A stretch of 33,364 nucleotides of DNA from the NCBI GenBank assembly GCA_030597245.1, contig JAUVSF010000004.1:1-33364 (forward strand). The letters run 5' to 3'. This stretch comes from Acidobacteriota bacterium (lineage in GTDB: Bacteria > Acidobacteriota > UBA6911 > RPQK01 > JAPXNP01). This document shows, piece by piece, positions 1-7,373 of this stretch (its first letter is position 1; each line of letters begins with the position of its first letter). The position numbers and the translations under genes are program-made. The notes below the pieces were generated by a model. It saw only the letters and a program-made list of their open reading frames with translations, ran no database searches and was not told the origin of the DNA.

Positions 1-917
1 AAGAAGGTCTTGTCCCTTACGATGGGACCGCCTACCGTTCCACCGAACTGGTACCGACTAAAGGGAGGATTGTCAATTTGTGAAAAGGTGTTGCGGGCGT
101 CGAGGGCATTATTTCGGAAATAAAAGAATGCGTTGCCGTGAAAGCTGTTTGACCCTGATTTGCTGACAATGTTGACAACGCCGCCCCGGGCCCGACCGAA
201 TTCAGCTGAATACGAGTTCCGAGTGATTTGAAACTCCTGGATGGCTTCCTGGCTCAAGCTGGCCCTAACTCCGCCGGAAATCGCGTCCATATTATCGGCG
301 CCGTCAATTGTCACATAGTTACTCCTCATGTCCTGCCCTCCGAAGGAAAGACCCGAAGCCGGGGTCTGGGGAGCTGAGAAGTTCACGAGTGTATTTTTGT
401 CGGTTGCACCCGGTGTCAGAAGTATGAACTCGAGGTAGTTTCGCCCATTGATGGGAAGGTTCTCAATCTGATTCTGTTCGATTGTGGAGGCCTGAACGGT
501 TTTCTCGCTCTCGACAATTTGAGCGTTGCTGGAGACGAAGACTTCGGTCTCTGTCGGAGAGACGTCGAGTTGAATGTTCAGCTGAGCGTATTGCCCGACA
601 GTAAGGCGGACTCCCTGAATCACCTTGGTGGCAAAGCCGGGCATCTCCCCTCTCACCTCATAGTTGCCAGGCGGGAGAAGCAGAATCCTGTAATAACCGG
701 CATCGTCAGTGAGCGACCTTCTCACCAATCCAGTCTCCGTACTGGTCGCTGTCACCGTTGCGCCGGGCAACACGGCTGCCGTCTGATCCCGGACTACGCC
801 GAGTAAGTCCGCTGTCATCGCTTGGGACTGGCCCCGGGCGGGGCATATCAAGAGAAGAAGACAGGCGACGGGAAGTAATGCGCTCTTCAACGTACGCCTT
901 TCCAACAGAACCGACAT
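1..917 (-). CDS. TonB-dependent receptor with N-terminal carboxypeptidase-regulatory-like domain (partial, N-terminal part)
   Basis: This gene runs off the left edge, so only about 305 N-terminal residues are visible. The start ATG at 917 is preceded by a strong AGGAGGGG ribosome site. Residues 1-30 form a signal peptide ending in PARGQ. Residues about 35-120 are a Cna-B/carboxypeptidase-regulatory-like beta-sandwich (GVVRDQTAAVLPGATVTAT, then DDAGYYRILLLPPGNYEV). A plug domain follows (LPINGRNYLEFILLTPG, then DGADNMD and EFGRARGGVVNIVSKSG), and the visible part ends as the barrel begins. Receptors of this type are a hallmark of Acidobacteriota and are thought to import large substrates, often glycans, across the outer membrane. 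The substrate cannot be read from the sequence. The neighbouring exported sugar-type enzymes suggest a carbohydrate, but that is inference. Confidence in the family is high. Confidence 0.93.
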   Translation of the reverse strand, partial: MSVLLERRTLKSALLPVACLLLLICPARGQSQAMTADLLGVVRDQTAAVLPGATVTATSTETGLVRRSLTDDAGYYRILLLPPGNYEVRGEMPGFATKVIQGVRLTVGQYAQLNIQLDVSPTETEVFVSSNAQIVESEKTVQASTIEQNQIENLPINGRNYLEFILLTPGATDKNTLVNFSAPQTPASGLSFGGQDMRSNYVTIDGADNMDAISGGVRASLSQEAIQEFQITRNSYSAEFGRARGGVVNIVSKSGSNSFHGNAFFYFRNNALDARNTFSQIDNPPFSRYQFGGTVGGPIVRDKTF

Positions 918-1116
918 AATTCCCCTCCTAGTTGCACAATGCACGCCTCATTCAGAGACGATAAAGTGGGATCACGATACTGAATGCTTCGGGAAGAGTC
1001 AATCCGCGCCGGGAAGTACTGGTAGACCTGTTGCTCGTATCTCCTCGCCACAGACGCTCCACTACCTGAGTTTGGAGAGTCAGTTTCTCACTTGGATTCC
1101 GTCTATCTCAAAGCTG

Positions 1117-1365
1117 CTACTTGTCGGCCTTGCCCTCTTTCCGACCGTTCCCTCGACGTACGAAGATCATCGTAAGAATACCCAGCAGGTACCCTGCCAT
1201 CAACATGATTCCCAGCAGGGCCGCTTGAGGCATCGTTACCGTATAGAAAACTAAATGGGTTTCCACTTCTTCTCGGTTTTGAAGAACGATTGTCATGAGG
1301 AGAATTGCCAGAATGACCGGAATCGCTATCTTGACCACCCTCTTGTAGGACATCTTTTGCTTCAT
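1117..1365 (-). CDS. LapA-domain (DUF1049-like) small membrane protein
   Basis: An 82-residue protein with two hydrophobic helices (about residues 12-28 and 46-66). They are separated by a short segment containing the VLQNREEV stretch typical of the LapA/DUF1049 family, and the tail is charged (RRGNGRKEGKADK). In Enterobacteria LapA works with LapB at the inner membrane in regulating lipopolysaccharide synthesis. For this isolated homologue the role is only inferred. The first ATG (1365) has a weak GGAG upstream, and a second ATG four codons in is possible. It is read in the same direction as the TonB receptor, with about 200 bases between them. An overlapping ORF in another frame on the same strand was rejected because this frame carries the recognisable family pattern. 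Confidence 0.72.
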   Translation of the reverse strand: MKQKMSYKRVVKIAIPVILAILLMTIVLQNREEVETHLVFYTVTMPQAALLGIMLMAGYLLGILTMIFVRRGNGRKEGKADK

Positions 1366-1427
1366 CGTAGTACTCCATGCTTCTCATCGGTACCTGGTTC
1401 GAGACCCCACCTGAAATGTGCTGCCTC

Positions 1428-1623
1428 CCTTGGCGGCTTCGCGGGCTTTGCGTGAAGTGCATTTACCTCACGCCAAGGCCGCAAAGACGCAAGAAGATTT
1501 GGAAATGCATCTAACCACGAAGTCACGAAGTCACTAGTAAGACCTTCTTGTGTTTTAGTGATTTAGTGGTTCACTCCCCTGTTCAACTCCCAACTCCCAA
1601 TTCCCACTCCCCAGCCCCCAGTT
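1428..1623. repeat. Composite intergenic repeat with inverted arms
   Basis: This spacer holds three repeat-like blocks. At 1428-1495 an arm rich in CTTTGCGTGAAG (near 1446-1457) faces an arm rich in CGCAAAGACGCAAG (near 1480-1493), making an imperfect inverted repeat. At 1511-1575 a stretch with AACCACGAAGTCACGAAG faces TTTTAGTGATTTAGTGGTT, a second inverted repeat. At 1575-1623 there is a low-complexity series of CAACTCCCA-like units. No coding frame is convincing here. Related blocks recur at 4076-4133, 5087-5164 and 13880-13895. Confidence 0.6.
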
Positions 1624-1624
1624 C

Positions 1625-3034
1625 CTAAAGATATTCAGCTGGAAACTTCCAAGGCGCTCGATATTCCGGCCTCGCCATTGCCACTGCCTTCGTATCGCCG
1701 ATGATTTTCTCGGACTGGGAGTCGAATCGGACAGAGCGGCCAAGGCGATACGATAGGTTTGCCAACGTGATTGCCATATCGACCTTCCAGTGATAATTCA
1801 CATTACAGCTGGTTTGCTTGCGGGACTTAATACAGTCGAGCCACTCTCGCTCATGCCCTGGAGAAGGCGGAATCGACTCGGGCGGAGGAGTTTTGTCGCG
1901 TAGCAATTCCCCTTCGGGGACAATTTCACGTTTATTGTAGTCGCAGAAAAGCGTCCCATTCAGTGCATGGAAATAGATGCCCAGTCGCCGCGCCGGTTCA
2001 CCTCGTCCAAAGTCGAAGGCAAAGCTATTGCAGGTGCTCATCATCCACGTCATGGTGAACTGGTCGTATTGCCAGGTTACTTCCTGGGTGTCTGGAGCAT
2101 CACCGTCGTCCCGAATGACATACCGGCCACCGGAACAGTTAGTCACCTTTGGTACACCCAACTCCAAAGCCCAGATGGGAAGATCGATGATGTGAGGAGC
2201 CATTCCTGGAGTCCAGCCCTTGGAATAGTCCCAAAAGGAACAGTGATTGTAACTGTCGGCATAGAGCAGGGAGTTGAAGGATCTAGCCGGCGCCGGTCCA
2301 CACCACATATCCCAGTCAAGTCCGGGAGGCGGATCCTGTTCTGGAGCGTGTCCGAGGCCGTTAGGACCCTGGTTCATGACATTAAAGGTTCGAACAACAC
2401 TGACCGGGCCAAGCTTGCCGGAACGGATCCACTCGACAACCCGTCGATAATTTGACCCTGCATGAATCTGGGTGCCGATCTGGCTGATCCGCTTATGTTT
2501 ATTGACCGCATTTCGGACTGCAAGTGTCTCGTCTGGATACAGGGTCATCGGCTTCTGCAGGTAAATGTCTTTTCCTGCCTCGACCGCATCAACGGCTATA
2601 CGAGCATGCCAATGCGGCGGGGTTGCAATGATAACCGCATCGATCTCAGTTAGTTCGAGCAGTTCACGGTAGTCGCTATAAGCCTTCGCTGTGGCTTTGT
2701 GTTGCTCGACAACTTCGTCCCGCCGCACTTTCGAGACGTCACAGACGGCTTTGACGACAACGTCGGGGTACTTGGAACAGTTTCTGAGGTTGTCCCGCCC
2801 CATGCCGTTGACTCCGATAACTCCCAGGTTGATCTTCTCACTGGGCGGAGGAGCACCATGCGATCCCAAGGCTGCAGTGGTAAGAATGTATGGTGCTGCA
2901 ACAGTGGAAGCCGTCGTTTTGAGAAACTGCCGCCTGGAATGGCAATGAGCCACGGGTTCGCTTTTAAGCTGTGGCTGCTTCTCATTGCTGGATTTCCTCT
3001 TGGAAGTTGATGCCAATGGATACTCAGTTGTCAT
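1625..3034 (-). CDS. Tat-exported Gfo/Idh/MocA-family oxidoreductase
   Basis: A 469-residue member of the Gfo/Idh/MocA family, which normally uses NAD(P) to oxidise or reduce sugars and inositols. A twin-arginine signal (SRRQFLKTTAS, residues 33-43) predicts export folded with its cofactor. The Rossmann segment starts near residue 68 (INLGVIGVNGMGRDN). The family's catalytic-lysine motif, usually EKP, reads QKP here with Lys161 kept. HWHA (residues 141-144) and the C-terminal substrate domain (WDMWCGPAPARSF, then WDYSKGWTPGMAPHIIDLPIW) are typical. The ATG at 3034 is fixed by GGAGG about ten bases upstream, which leaves an unusually long run of about 30 residues before the twin arginine. The DUF6807 gene lies just upstream with a gap of only 17 bases, suggesting co-transcription. 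The substrate is unknown. It is not a clear GH109 glycosidase because the lysine motif is retained. Confidence 0.93.
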   Translation of the reverse strand: MTTEYPLASTSKRKSSNEKQPQLKSEPVAHCHSRRQFLKTTASTVAAPYILTTAALGSHGAPPPSEKINLGVIGVNGMGRDNLRNCSKYPDVVVKAVCDVSKVRRDEVVEQHKATAKAYSDYRELLELTEIDAVIIATPPHWHARIAVDAVEAGKDIYLQKPMTLYPDETLAVRNAVNKHKRISQIGTQIHAGSNYRRVVEWIRSGKLGPVSVVRTFNVMNQGPNGLGHAPEQDPPPGLDWDMWCGPAPARSFNSLLYADSYNHCSFWDYSKGWTPGMAPHIIDLPIWALELGVPKVTNCSGGRYVIRDDGDAPDTQEVTWQYDQFTMTWMMSTCNSFAFDFGRGEPARRLGIYFHALNGTLFCDYNKREIVPEGELLRDKTPPPESIPPSPGHEREWLDCIKSRKQTSCNVNYHWKVDMAITLANLSYRLGRSVRFDSQSEKIIGDTKAVAMARPEYRAPWKFPAEYL

Positions 3035-3051
3035 AGTTGAGATCCTCCAGG

Positions 3052-4062
3052 TTAGTCAGACGCTTGTAGAGTTGGGGCGCTATCATAGGCTTCCCAGATT
3101 TCGGCATGGGTCTTCTCATCGGCTCGCCCCCGGTGAATCCACAGTCGGTACTGCAAAACCAACGGCATTCCCTTCCTTAACGCGTACCGGGTTTGGGGAG
3201 CGGGAAAAGTGGGTTGGAACCAGTTTAATTCTGGATACTTGACCCAGTTGCCGGGATAGTCGGGGTTAGCCCTGTTCTGCAGGATGCTTAAGCCCGTAAG
3301 GGACGCTCCACCTTCGAACAGGCCGGAAAGTTCGGCCCAGGCCATTCGCGGATTCGATTTCTTCACATCTGTGTAGAAGGCAATTATCTGGTCTTTCACC
3401 GGAGCCAGGCGGACATTCAGCCCTCCGTATTCATCCGTGTCCCTCCGCGCCACGGTAACGTTTTCCTTGAGGGCAGTGAACTGAAAAAGCAGGTCAACGT
3501 ACCTTCCTCGCTCGTAACTTCGGTAGGCACGAATGAGCGCGATTTCTCGCACAATGGGGATGTTGTCTTCCCACAGCCAGAGATTCTCGGCTTCAATCTG
3601 GGCGAAATTGTCGCCACTCACGAGTTTGAACTCACCGGTCGGGCGTGCGAAGACTCGCTGCAGTGCATGGAGATCCCCCCTCTCTTCCCCCCACTGCACC
3701 TCTGGCCAAGCCCAATAGATCCCGCGGTGATGGGGATGGTCTAATGGCCAATCAAGAGTGAGTTCCTCCCCGTCGAAGCCGTAAAGAGGGTGGATGTAGT
3801 TGCTGCGTGGGCGGGCATATTTCAAGTTGTCGGCGCTGACTTTCTTTATCAGTTCTCCGGGTTCGACTGTCGAATAGTTGTATCTCAAGACGAGTTGGTC
3901 GCCTTCAATCAGGATAATCTGACCACTCTCGGGATCCCTGGCTGCTTGCATTATGGGTTGTGGTTCACCCTGTCCAGTAGACACGCACCCAATTGCTGTC
4001 GCAAGAAACGTGGATAAGATCAGGGTTGAAAGGCCCATGGAGGGCGGCTTCTCTATTGTCAC
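3052..4062 (-). CDS. DUF6807 (PmoA-like) family lipoprotein
   Basis: A secreted protein of the DUF6807 family, sometimes labelled methane oxygenase PmoA in databases; nothing here supports methane oxidation. The diagnostic region is WPLDHPHHRGIYWAWPEV, followed by a long beta-rich domain (FTALKENVTVARRDTDEYGG, AELSGLFEGGASLTGLSILQ). A hydrophobic leader ending in ATAIGC suggests a lipoprotein signal cleaved before that Cys. The start is uncertain. TTG 4092, GTG 4062 and ATG 4038 are in frame, and none has a good ribosome site. GTG 4062 is chosen because it gives a leader with a basic residue and lies nine bases after a TTTAAT box on the minus strand. Such proteins often sit beside Gfo/Idh/MocA genes, as here. 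Function unknown; perhaps a carbohydrate-active or sugar-binding protein. Confidence 0.8.
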   Translation of the reverse strand: MTIEKPPSMGLSTLILSTFLATAIGCVSTGQGEPQPIMQAARDPESGQIILIEGDQLVLRYNYSTVEPGELIKKVSADNLKYARPRSNYIHPLYGFDGEELTLDWPLDHPHHRGIYWAWPEVQWGEERGDLHALQRVFARPTGEFKLVSGDNFAQIEAENLWLWEDNIPIVREIALIRAYRSYERGRYVDLLFQFTALKENVTVARRDTDEYGGLNVRLAPVKDQIIAFYTDVKKSNPRMAWAELSGLFEGGASLTGLSILQNRANPDYPGNWVKYPELNWFQPTFPAPQTRYALRKGMPLVLQYRLWIHRGRADEKTHAEIWEAYDSAPTLQASD

Positions 4063-4075
4063 TCTGTTTCTATTA

Positions 4076-4133
4076 AACCACCAAGTCACCAACTCACAAA
4101 GAGTTCTTGGTGCTCATTGTGTCTTAATGGTGA
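4076..4133. repeat. Inverted-arm intergenic repeat (ACCACCAAGTCACCAA type)
   Basis: The left part carries ACCACCAAGTCACCAA (4077-4092). The right part (about 4104-4133) carries TTCTTGGTGCTC followed by ATTGTGTCTTAATGGTGA, roughly complementary to it, so the element can fold on itself. The right arm closely matches the one at 5132-5164, and the 16-base left motif is identical to 13880-13895. It lies between two minus-strand genes and may overlap the leader of the DUF6807 gene. Confidence 0.6.
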
Positions 4134-4240
4134 ACCGGGCTCTCATCGATTTGGGAAAGGGACTCGCGGGTTCTCGAGACAGCCGCTGGATTCTCTGCTC
4201 ACAGACCGAAGTCACCCGCCAGGATGCAAGAGATGACGCC

Positions 4241-5008
4241 TCACTGCGTTCGGAGTCCTCCGTCGTCACGCGAAAGAACAGCCTCTGTAAACTGGCTTGG
4301 AACCGTCCAGCGGAGAAGGGTACGGTCTTCCGGATCGATCCAGAAATCCATTCTGAGCCCTGTGTCTCCAACGCTTTCGATTCTGAGCCCTTCCCATTCC
4401 TCGTCACCGACGGTGAATTTCTGAACCCCTCTGGGCTTCAATCTCATTTCGAAAACACGTGGGGACTGTTGAGCCAGTTGGGGAACCACGAAATGGACTT
4501 CGCTGCCCTTGTCGAGAGGGATCGACGCCAACATGACGAGGTAGTGGTCCAGCAGAAAACTGCTGTCGAGTACGTACTCATCCCCCTCCAAAGGAATCTG
4601 TTTTGTAAACTCCTGAGGGCCCGTCTTCACTCGAATCGTGCTTTCCTTCTCGTCGAAAGTCACTGTAATCAGGGTGGGTACACGTCCCCCGACAAAAGTC
4701 ATCTCGTAGTTGAGGGGGCGTCCTTCCGGCCATCGGTAAACAGTGCGAGCCGTGAGACTGACTTCGAAGCTCTGTGCGCCCCTGGTAAGCATGAACCGGA
4801 TTTTGTTCGTAGTTTCGAGCCTTGCTTCACCGATCATCCTGCTGGCGACTCTGCTGGTTCCCACCTGAGAGCCACCCATATACAGATCGTACAGCCACTC
4901 TCCACCCTCAGATAGTCCCTTTGCTGCCAAAGAAGCCGAAAGAAGGGAGGACAGGAGAATCCATCCGAGAGGATTTGCGGAGAGGCCGATGACTCGCTTC
5001 AAGTTCAC
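4241..5008 (-). CDS. Exported protein of unknown function, DUF3108-like
   Basis: A 255-residue protein with an N-terminal hydrophobic leader (PLGWILLSSLLSASLAAKG), so it is probably periplasmic or outer-membrane associated. The mature part is predicted to be beta-rich. It begins with WLYDLYMGGSQVGTSR and ends with FWIDPEDRTLLRWTVPSQF. That opening and closing resemble DUF3108/DUF6134-type exported proteins, where a repeated-strand domain starts with a YxLxxGGxxVG pattern. I regard this as a weak family match. The start is GTG 5008 and no ribosome site is visible before it. It lies between DUF6807 and the CaMKII-like protein, separated from each by a repeat-filled spacer, so co-transcription is uncertain. 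No catalytic motif is recognisable. Confidence 0.6.
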   Translation of the reverse strand: MNLKRVIGLSANPLGWILLSSLLSASLAAKGLSEGGEWLYDLYMGGSQVGTSRVASRMIGEARLETTNKIRFMLTRGAQSFEVSLTARTVYRWPEGRPLNYEMTFVGGRVPTLITVTFDEKESTIRVKTGPQEFTKQIPLEGDEYVLDSSFLLDHYLVMLASIPLDKGSEVHFVVPQLAQQSPRVFEMRLKPRGVQKFTVGDEEWEGLRIESVGDTGLRMDFWIDPEDRTLLRWTVPSQFTEAVLSRDDGGLRTQ

Positions 5009-5086
5009 ATTTCAAATGCTATTGCAGAAACCGTAACAGACCAAGCTCGAAGCTCAAAATCCGAGTCTGAGGTCCCTGCACAATGC

Positions 5087-5164
5087 AAACCACCACCAAG
5101 GACACTAAGGTAAACTCATTAATCTCAGTGTTTCTTGGTGCTCTTGGTGTCTTGATGGTGAATT
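5087..5164. repeat. Inverted-arm intergenic repeat, second copy
   Basis: The left arm starts with AACCACCACCAAGGACACTA, and the right arm near 5132-5164 is TTCTTGGTGCTC then TTGGTGTCTTGATGGTGA. The right arm differs from that at 4104-4133 at only a few positions, and both sit immediately 5' (plus-strand sense) of the end of a minus-strand gene. The arms are roughly complementary. No gene is supported in 5009-5202. Confidence 0.6.
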
Positions 5165-5202
5165 CCTGAATCATTCCGAATACGTCTCTTATCGCCTGAT
5201 CG

Positions 5203-5682
5203 TCACTCCGGGTGTGGCCATTCAACGGGCGACTTGTGGAAGTGCACGAGTTTCCAATCTCCATCGATTTTGGCCCACACCCTTGTTTCGTTCAGGAGCC
5301 GTGTCTCGGTGCCTTGGTTCCGGAACGTTGAGAACTGCACCGTTGCGGTCACAATTCCCACATCACCGTATAACTGCACTTTTGGGTTCAGCAGTTCGAT
5401 GTGTCGTTCGCCGGGATGGTCTGCTGACTCAGCAAGCGAATCAAGAGCTTTCAGGTGATACTCGATTCCATCCAGACGTGTTGGCAGTCCTTCATAGCAA
5501 GTGACATCCTCCGCCACATGCTGTTTGTAAAAATCCGAGCTGGGATCGACGTAGATTCGAGTAAGGAGTTTCTTAGTCAGTGACAGTAGCTCGTCTTCAA
5601 CTGATCCGGCGAATCCCGCCGCAGAGATCAGAAGAAGAACCATTGAGAAACTTGCGAAGTGAGTCGCTGCTTTTGACCGCAT
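5203..5682 (-). CDS. Exported NTF2-like protein, CaMKII association-domain family
   Basis: A 159-residue protein with a signal peptide (residues about 1-25, ending in AAGFAG) and an NTF2-like fold. The pattern SLTKKLLTRIYVDPSSDFY, then VAEDVTCYEG, IELLNPKVQLYGDVGIVTA and finally ETRVWAKIDGDWKLVHFHKS follows the calcium/calmodulin-dependent kinase II association domain (PF08332-like) closely. In animals that domain assembles kinase oligomers. Bacterial stand-alone versions are usually small oligomeric proteins or enzymes of the SnoaL/DUF4440 superfamily, and their role is unknown. The ATG at 5682 has a strong GGGGAGGTG site just upstream. It is read in the same direction as the second Gfo/Idh/MocA gene, which ends 90 bases before it. 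Family assignment is fairly sure; function is not. Confidence 0.8.
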   Translation of the reverse strand: MRSKAATHFASFSMVLLLISAAGFAGSVEDELLSLTKKLLTRIYVDPSSDFYKQHVAEDVTCYEGLPTRLDGIEYHLKALDSLAESADHPGERHIELLNPKVQLYGDVGIVTATVQFSTFRNQGTETRLLNETRVWAKIDGDWKLVHFHKSPVEWPHPE

Positions 5683-5772
5683 AGTTCACCTCCCCATTTT
5701 CGGTTTTCGAGTATCGACCTTGGGCTGATGCGGTTTGAGGAACAGGGCCTCAAGCTCAAGCCGGTCCACAGA

Positions 5773-7149
5773 TCAGATTTCGTCTAACACTACGTACGGA
5801 GGCCGATATCTACGAGTGAGCAATCCATTGGCTTGGTCATCGTTCACAAACCGTTCACCGTGGGAGTCGAACAGGACGGTATGTCCGACAAGGTACGCAA
5901 TGTTACCCAGATGGCACAGCGCGGTGGACATGTAGCCTTCGAGAATGTCTGCCTTCAGATCCTGCCACCTTCGGGATCGCACGCAGTCTATAAAGTTCTC
6001 GAAATGTCGCGAGACTGAGTCCTCCTGAACCCAGGGAATTGACTCAAACGGCTGTCCTGCCGCCTCTTTGGCCCCACTGTAGTCCAGTTGAGTCCAGTTC
6101 ACGCTGAAGCCCGGTTTTCCGTCTCGTCCCATGAAAGTCTTGAACTCTGACCCTTGGATCATCCCCCAGCCATCAGACCCGAAGAAGAAATTGCCGATCT
6201 TCATCCCCTCTTCGCTCCCGGTGTACCATCCGCGCACCTCGAAATGGAGTATCTTGCCGTCCGGGTACTCATAGGTAGTGTACTGCGTGTTAGGAGTCTC
6301 CTGGTCCGAAGGCCGGCCCGTCTCATAAAGGCCGCCGACAGCGTTGATGACTCTCGGGTGTTCCCGCTTTCCCATTCCCCACCGCATGAGATCCATTTGG
6401 TGGATACCCTGATTCCCCATGTCGGTATCACCGAAATCCCAAAGCCAATGCCAGTTGTAGTGAAGTTTGTTCTCGTTGTAGGGACGCCATTGGGCCGGCC
6501 CGAGCCACATGTCATAGTCCAGCCCGGCAGGTACCTTTCCGTCCGGCATCTTTCCGATCGTGTTACGCGGTTTGTAACAGAGGGCCTTCGCCGCGTACAA
6601 CTCTCCGAGCCCCCCTTCAGACATAAACTTTATTGCTTCTTGAGCGACGAGATCGCTGCGGCTCTGAGTCCCTGCCGCCACAACCCGATTGTATTTACGA
6701 GCTGCTTCAACCGCCATGCGGCCTTCCCACACGTTGTGACAGACCGGTTTCTCGCAATAGACATCTTTTCCTGCCTGGCATGCCCAGATTGTCTGAAGAG
6801 CATGCCAGTGATCCGGAGTCGCAATTGACACGGCATCCACGTCCTTATCATCCAATACTCTGCGAAGATCGGTTGAGGTCTTGGGTTTGCCTCCGTGTTG
6901 CGCCTTCAAGTTGTCCAGGTGTTCACCGAAAAGTCGTTCGTCGACGTCTACGACGTAGGCAACTTGAACATTTGGAATCTTCTGAAACGCTCCGTAATGG
7001 TACGCGCCTCTCGAGCGGATTCCGACAATGGCTACATTGATGGTTTCGTTGGGGCTCTGCCTGCTGAAGCTTGTTCCTGCCAGGCCGGCAGTTGTAACTG
7101 CTCCAGCGGTTATTGCAGAAGTCTTGCTGATGAACTGTCTTCGATTCAT
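5773..7149 (-). CDS. Tat-exported Gfo/Idh/MocA-family oxidoreductase
   Basis: A 458-residue exported oxidoreductase. The start is ATG 7149, fixed by AGGAGGC eight bases upstream; an in-frame extension upstream lies in repeat DNA and is rejected. The Tat signal begins at once (MNRRQFISKTSAITAGA). The Rossmann segment starts near residue 37 (INVAIVGIRSRGAYHYG). The family motif EKP is intact at 133-135, with Lys134 the expected catalytic residue, and HWHA is at 114-117. The C-terminal domain has WDFGDTDMGNQGIHQMDLMRW, a conserved stretch in the exported branch of this family. It probably acts on a sugar or cyclitol in the periplasm with a tightly bound nicotinamide cofactor. It is a distant paralogue of the protein at 1625-3034. 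The substrate is not identifiable. Confidence 0.93.
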   Translation of the reverse strand: MNRRQFISKTSAITAGAVTTAGLAGTSFSRQSPNETINVAIVGIRSRGAYHYGAFQKIPNVQVAYVVDVDERLFGEHLDNLKAQHGGKPKTSTDLRRVLDDKDVDAVSIATPDHWHALQTIWACQAGKDVYCEKPVCHNVWEGRMAVEAARKYNRVVAAGTQSRSDLVAQEAIKFMSEGGLGELYAAKALCYKPRNTIGKMPDGKVPAGLDYDMWLGPAQWRPYNENKLHYNWHWLWDFGDTDMGNQGIHQMDLMRWGMGKREHPRVINAVGGLYETGRPSDQETPNTQYTTYEYPDGKILHFEVRGWYTGSEEGMKIGNFFFGSDGWGMIQGSEFKTFMGRDGKPGFSVNWTQLDYSGAKEAAGQPFESIPWVQEDSVSRHFENFIDCVRSRRWQDLKADILEGYMSTALCHLGNIAYLVGHTVLFDSHGERFVNDDQANGLLTRRYRPPYVVLDEI

Positions 7150-7218
7150 TCCAGTGCCTCCTAAGGATCGGTTTGCACCATCGACACTAAACCGGAGTCC
7201 CGGAGAAATCAAGCGGGA

Positions 7219-7370
7219 GGAGTCTTGGGTCTTGGGTCTCGGAGTCTCGGGGATTTTAACCAGCAAAGCACAAAGACACTAAGAATTCTTTGTGACTTGG
7301 GACCTCGATCACCGATCACCGATTACCGATCACCGATCACCCTCCTTCGCTGAAGCTATGGAGGGCAGGC
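7219..7370. repeat. Repeat cluster: GTCTTGG repeats, CGATCAC heptamer array and a 30-base element
   Basis: Between the Gfo/Idh/MocA gene and the methyltransferase remnant lie three blocks. Positions 7222-7250 repeat GTCTTGG/GTCTCGG. Positions 7261-7301 hold an inverted-arm type block (CAAAGACACTAAG facing CTTTGTGACTTGG). Positions 7306-7340 are five tandem copies of CGATCAC, the third with one change (CGATTAC). A 30-base element at 7341-7370 follows directly. It has a near copy at 11811-11840 in the same orientation, differing at three positions, with partly complementary ends (CCTCC and GGAGG). Confidence 0.7.
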
Positions 7371-7373
7371 CGG

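Noticed and set aside
1103-1462. A 119-codon minus-strand frame overlapping the LapA-like gene
   Set aside because: It is low in recognisable structure and rich in Ser, Gly and Arg. The 1117-1365 frame has the two helices and motif of LapA.
3052-4062. Methane oxygenase (PmoA) function for the DUF6807 protein
   Set aside because: The name stems from an old domain label. The protein is a soluble lipoprotein, not a polytopic copper membrane monooxygenase, and no pmoBC genes are present.
3953-4915. A 320-codon plus-strand frame
   Set aside because: It is antisense to the exported DUF3108-like and DUF6807 genes, which carry signal peptides and family motifs; the plus frame has none.
6154-6828. 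A 224-codon plus-strand frame
   Set aside because: It lies wholly antisense to the Gfo/Idh/MocA gene, which has all family motifs in its own frame.
1625-7149. Reading the two Gfo/Idh/MocA proteins as GH109 NAD-dependent glycosidases
   Set aside because: Both keep the lysine motif (QKP and EKP) of dehydrogenases, whereas the GH109 enzymes I know have EVP-like residues there. The idea would pair well with a GH123-like protein but is not supported.
7306-7340. CRISPR-like array
   Set aside because: The unit is seven bases with no spacers, and no cas genes are present; it is a simple tandem repeat.
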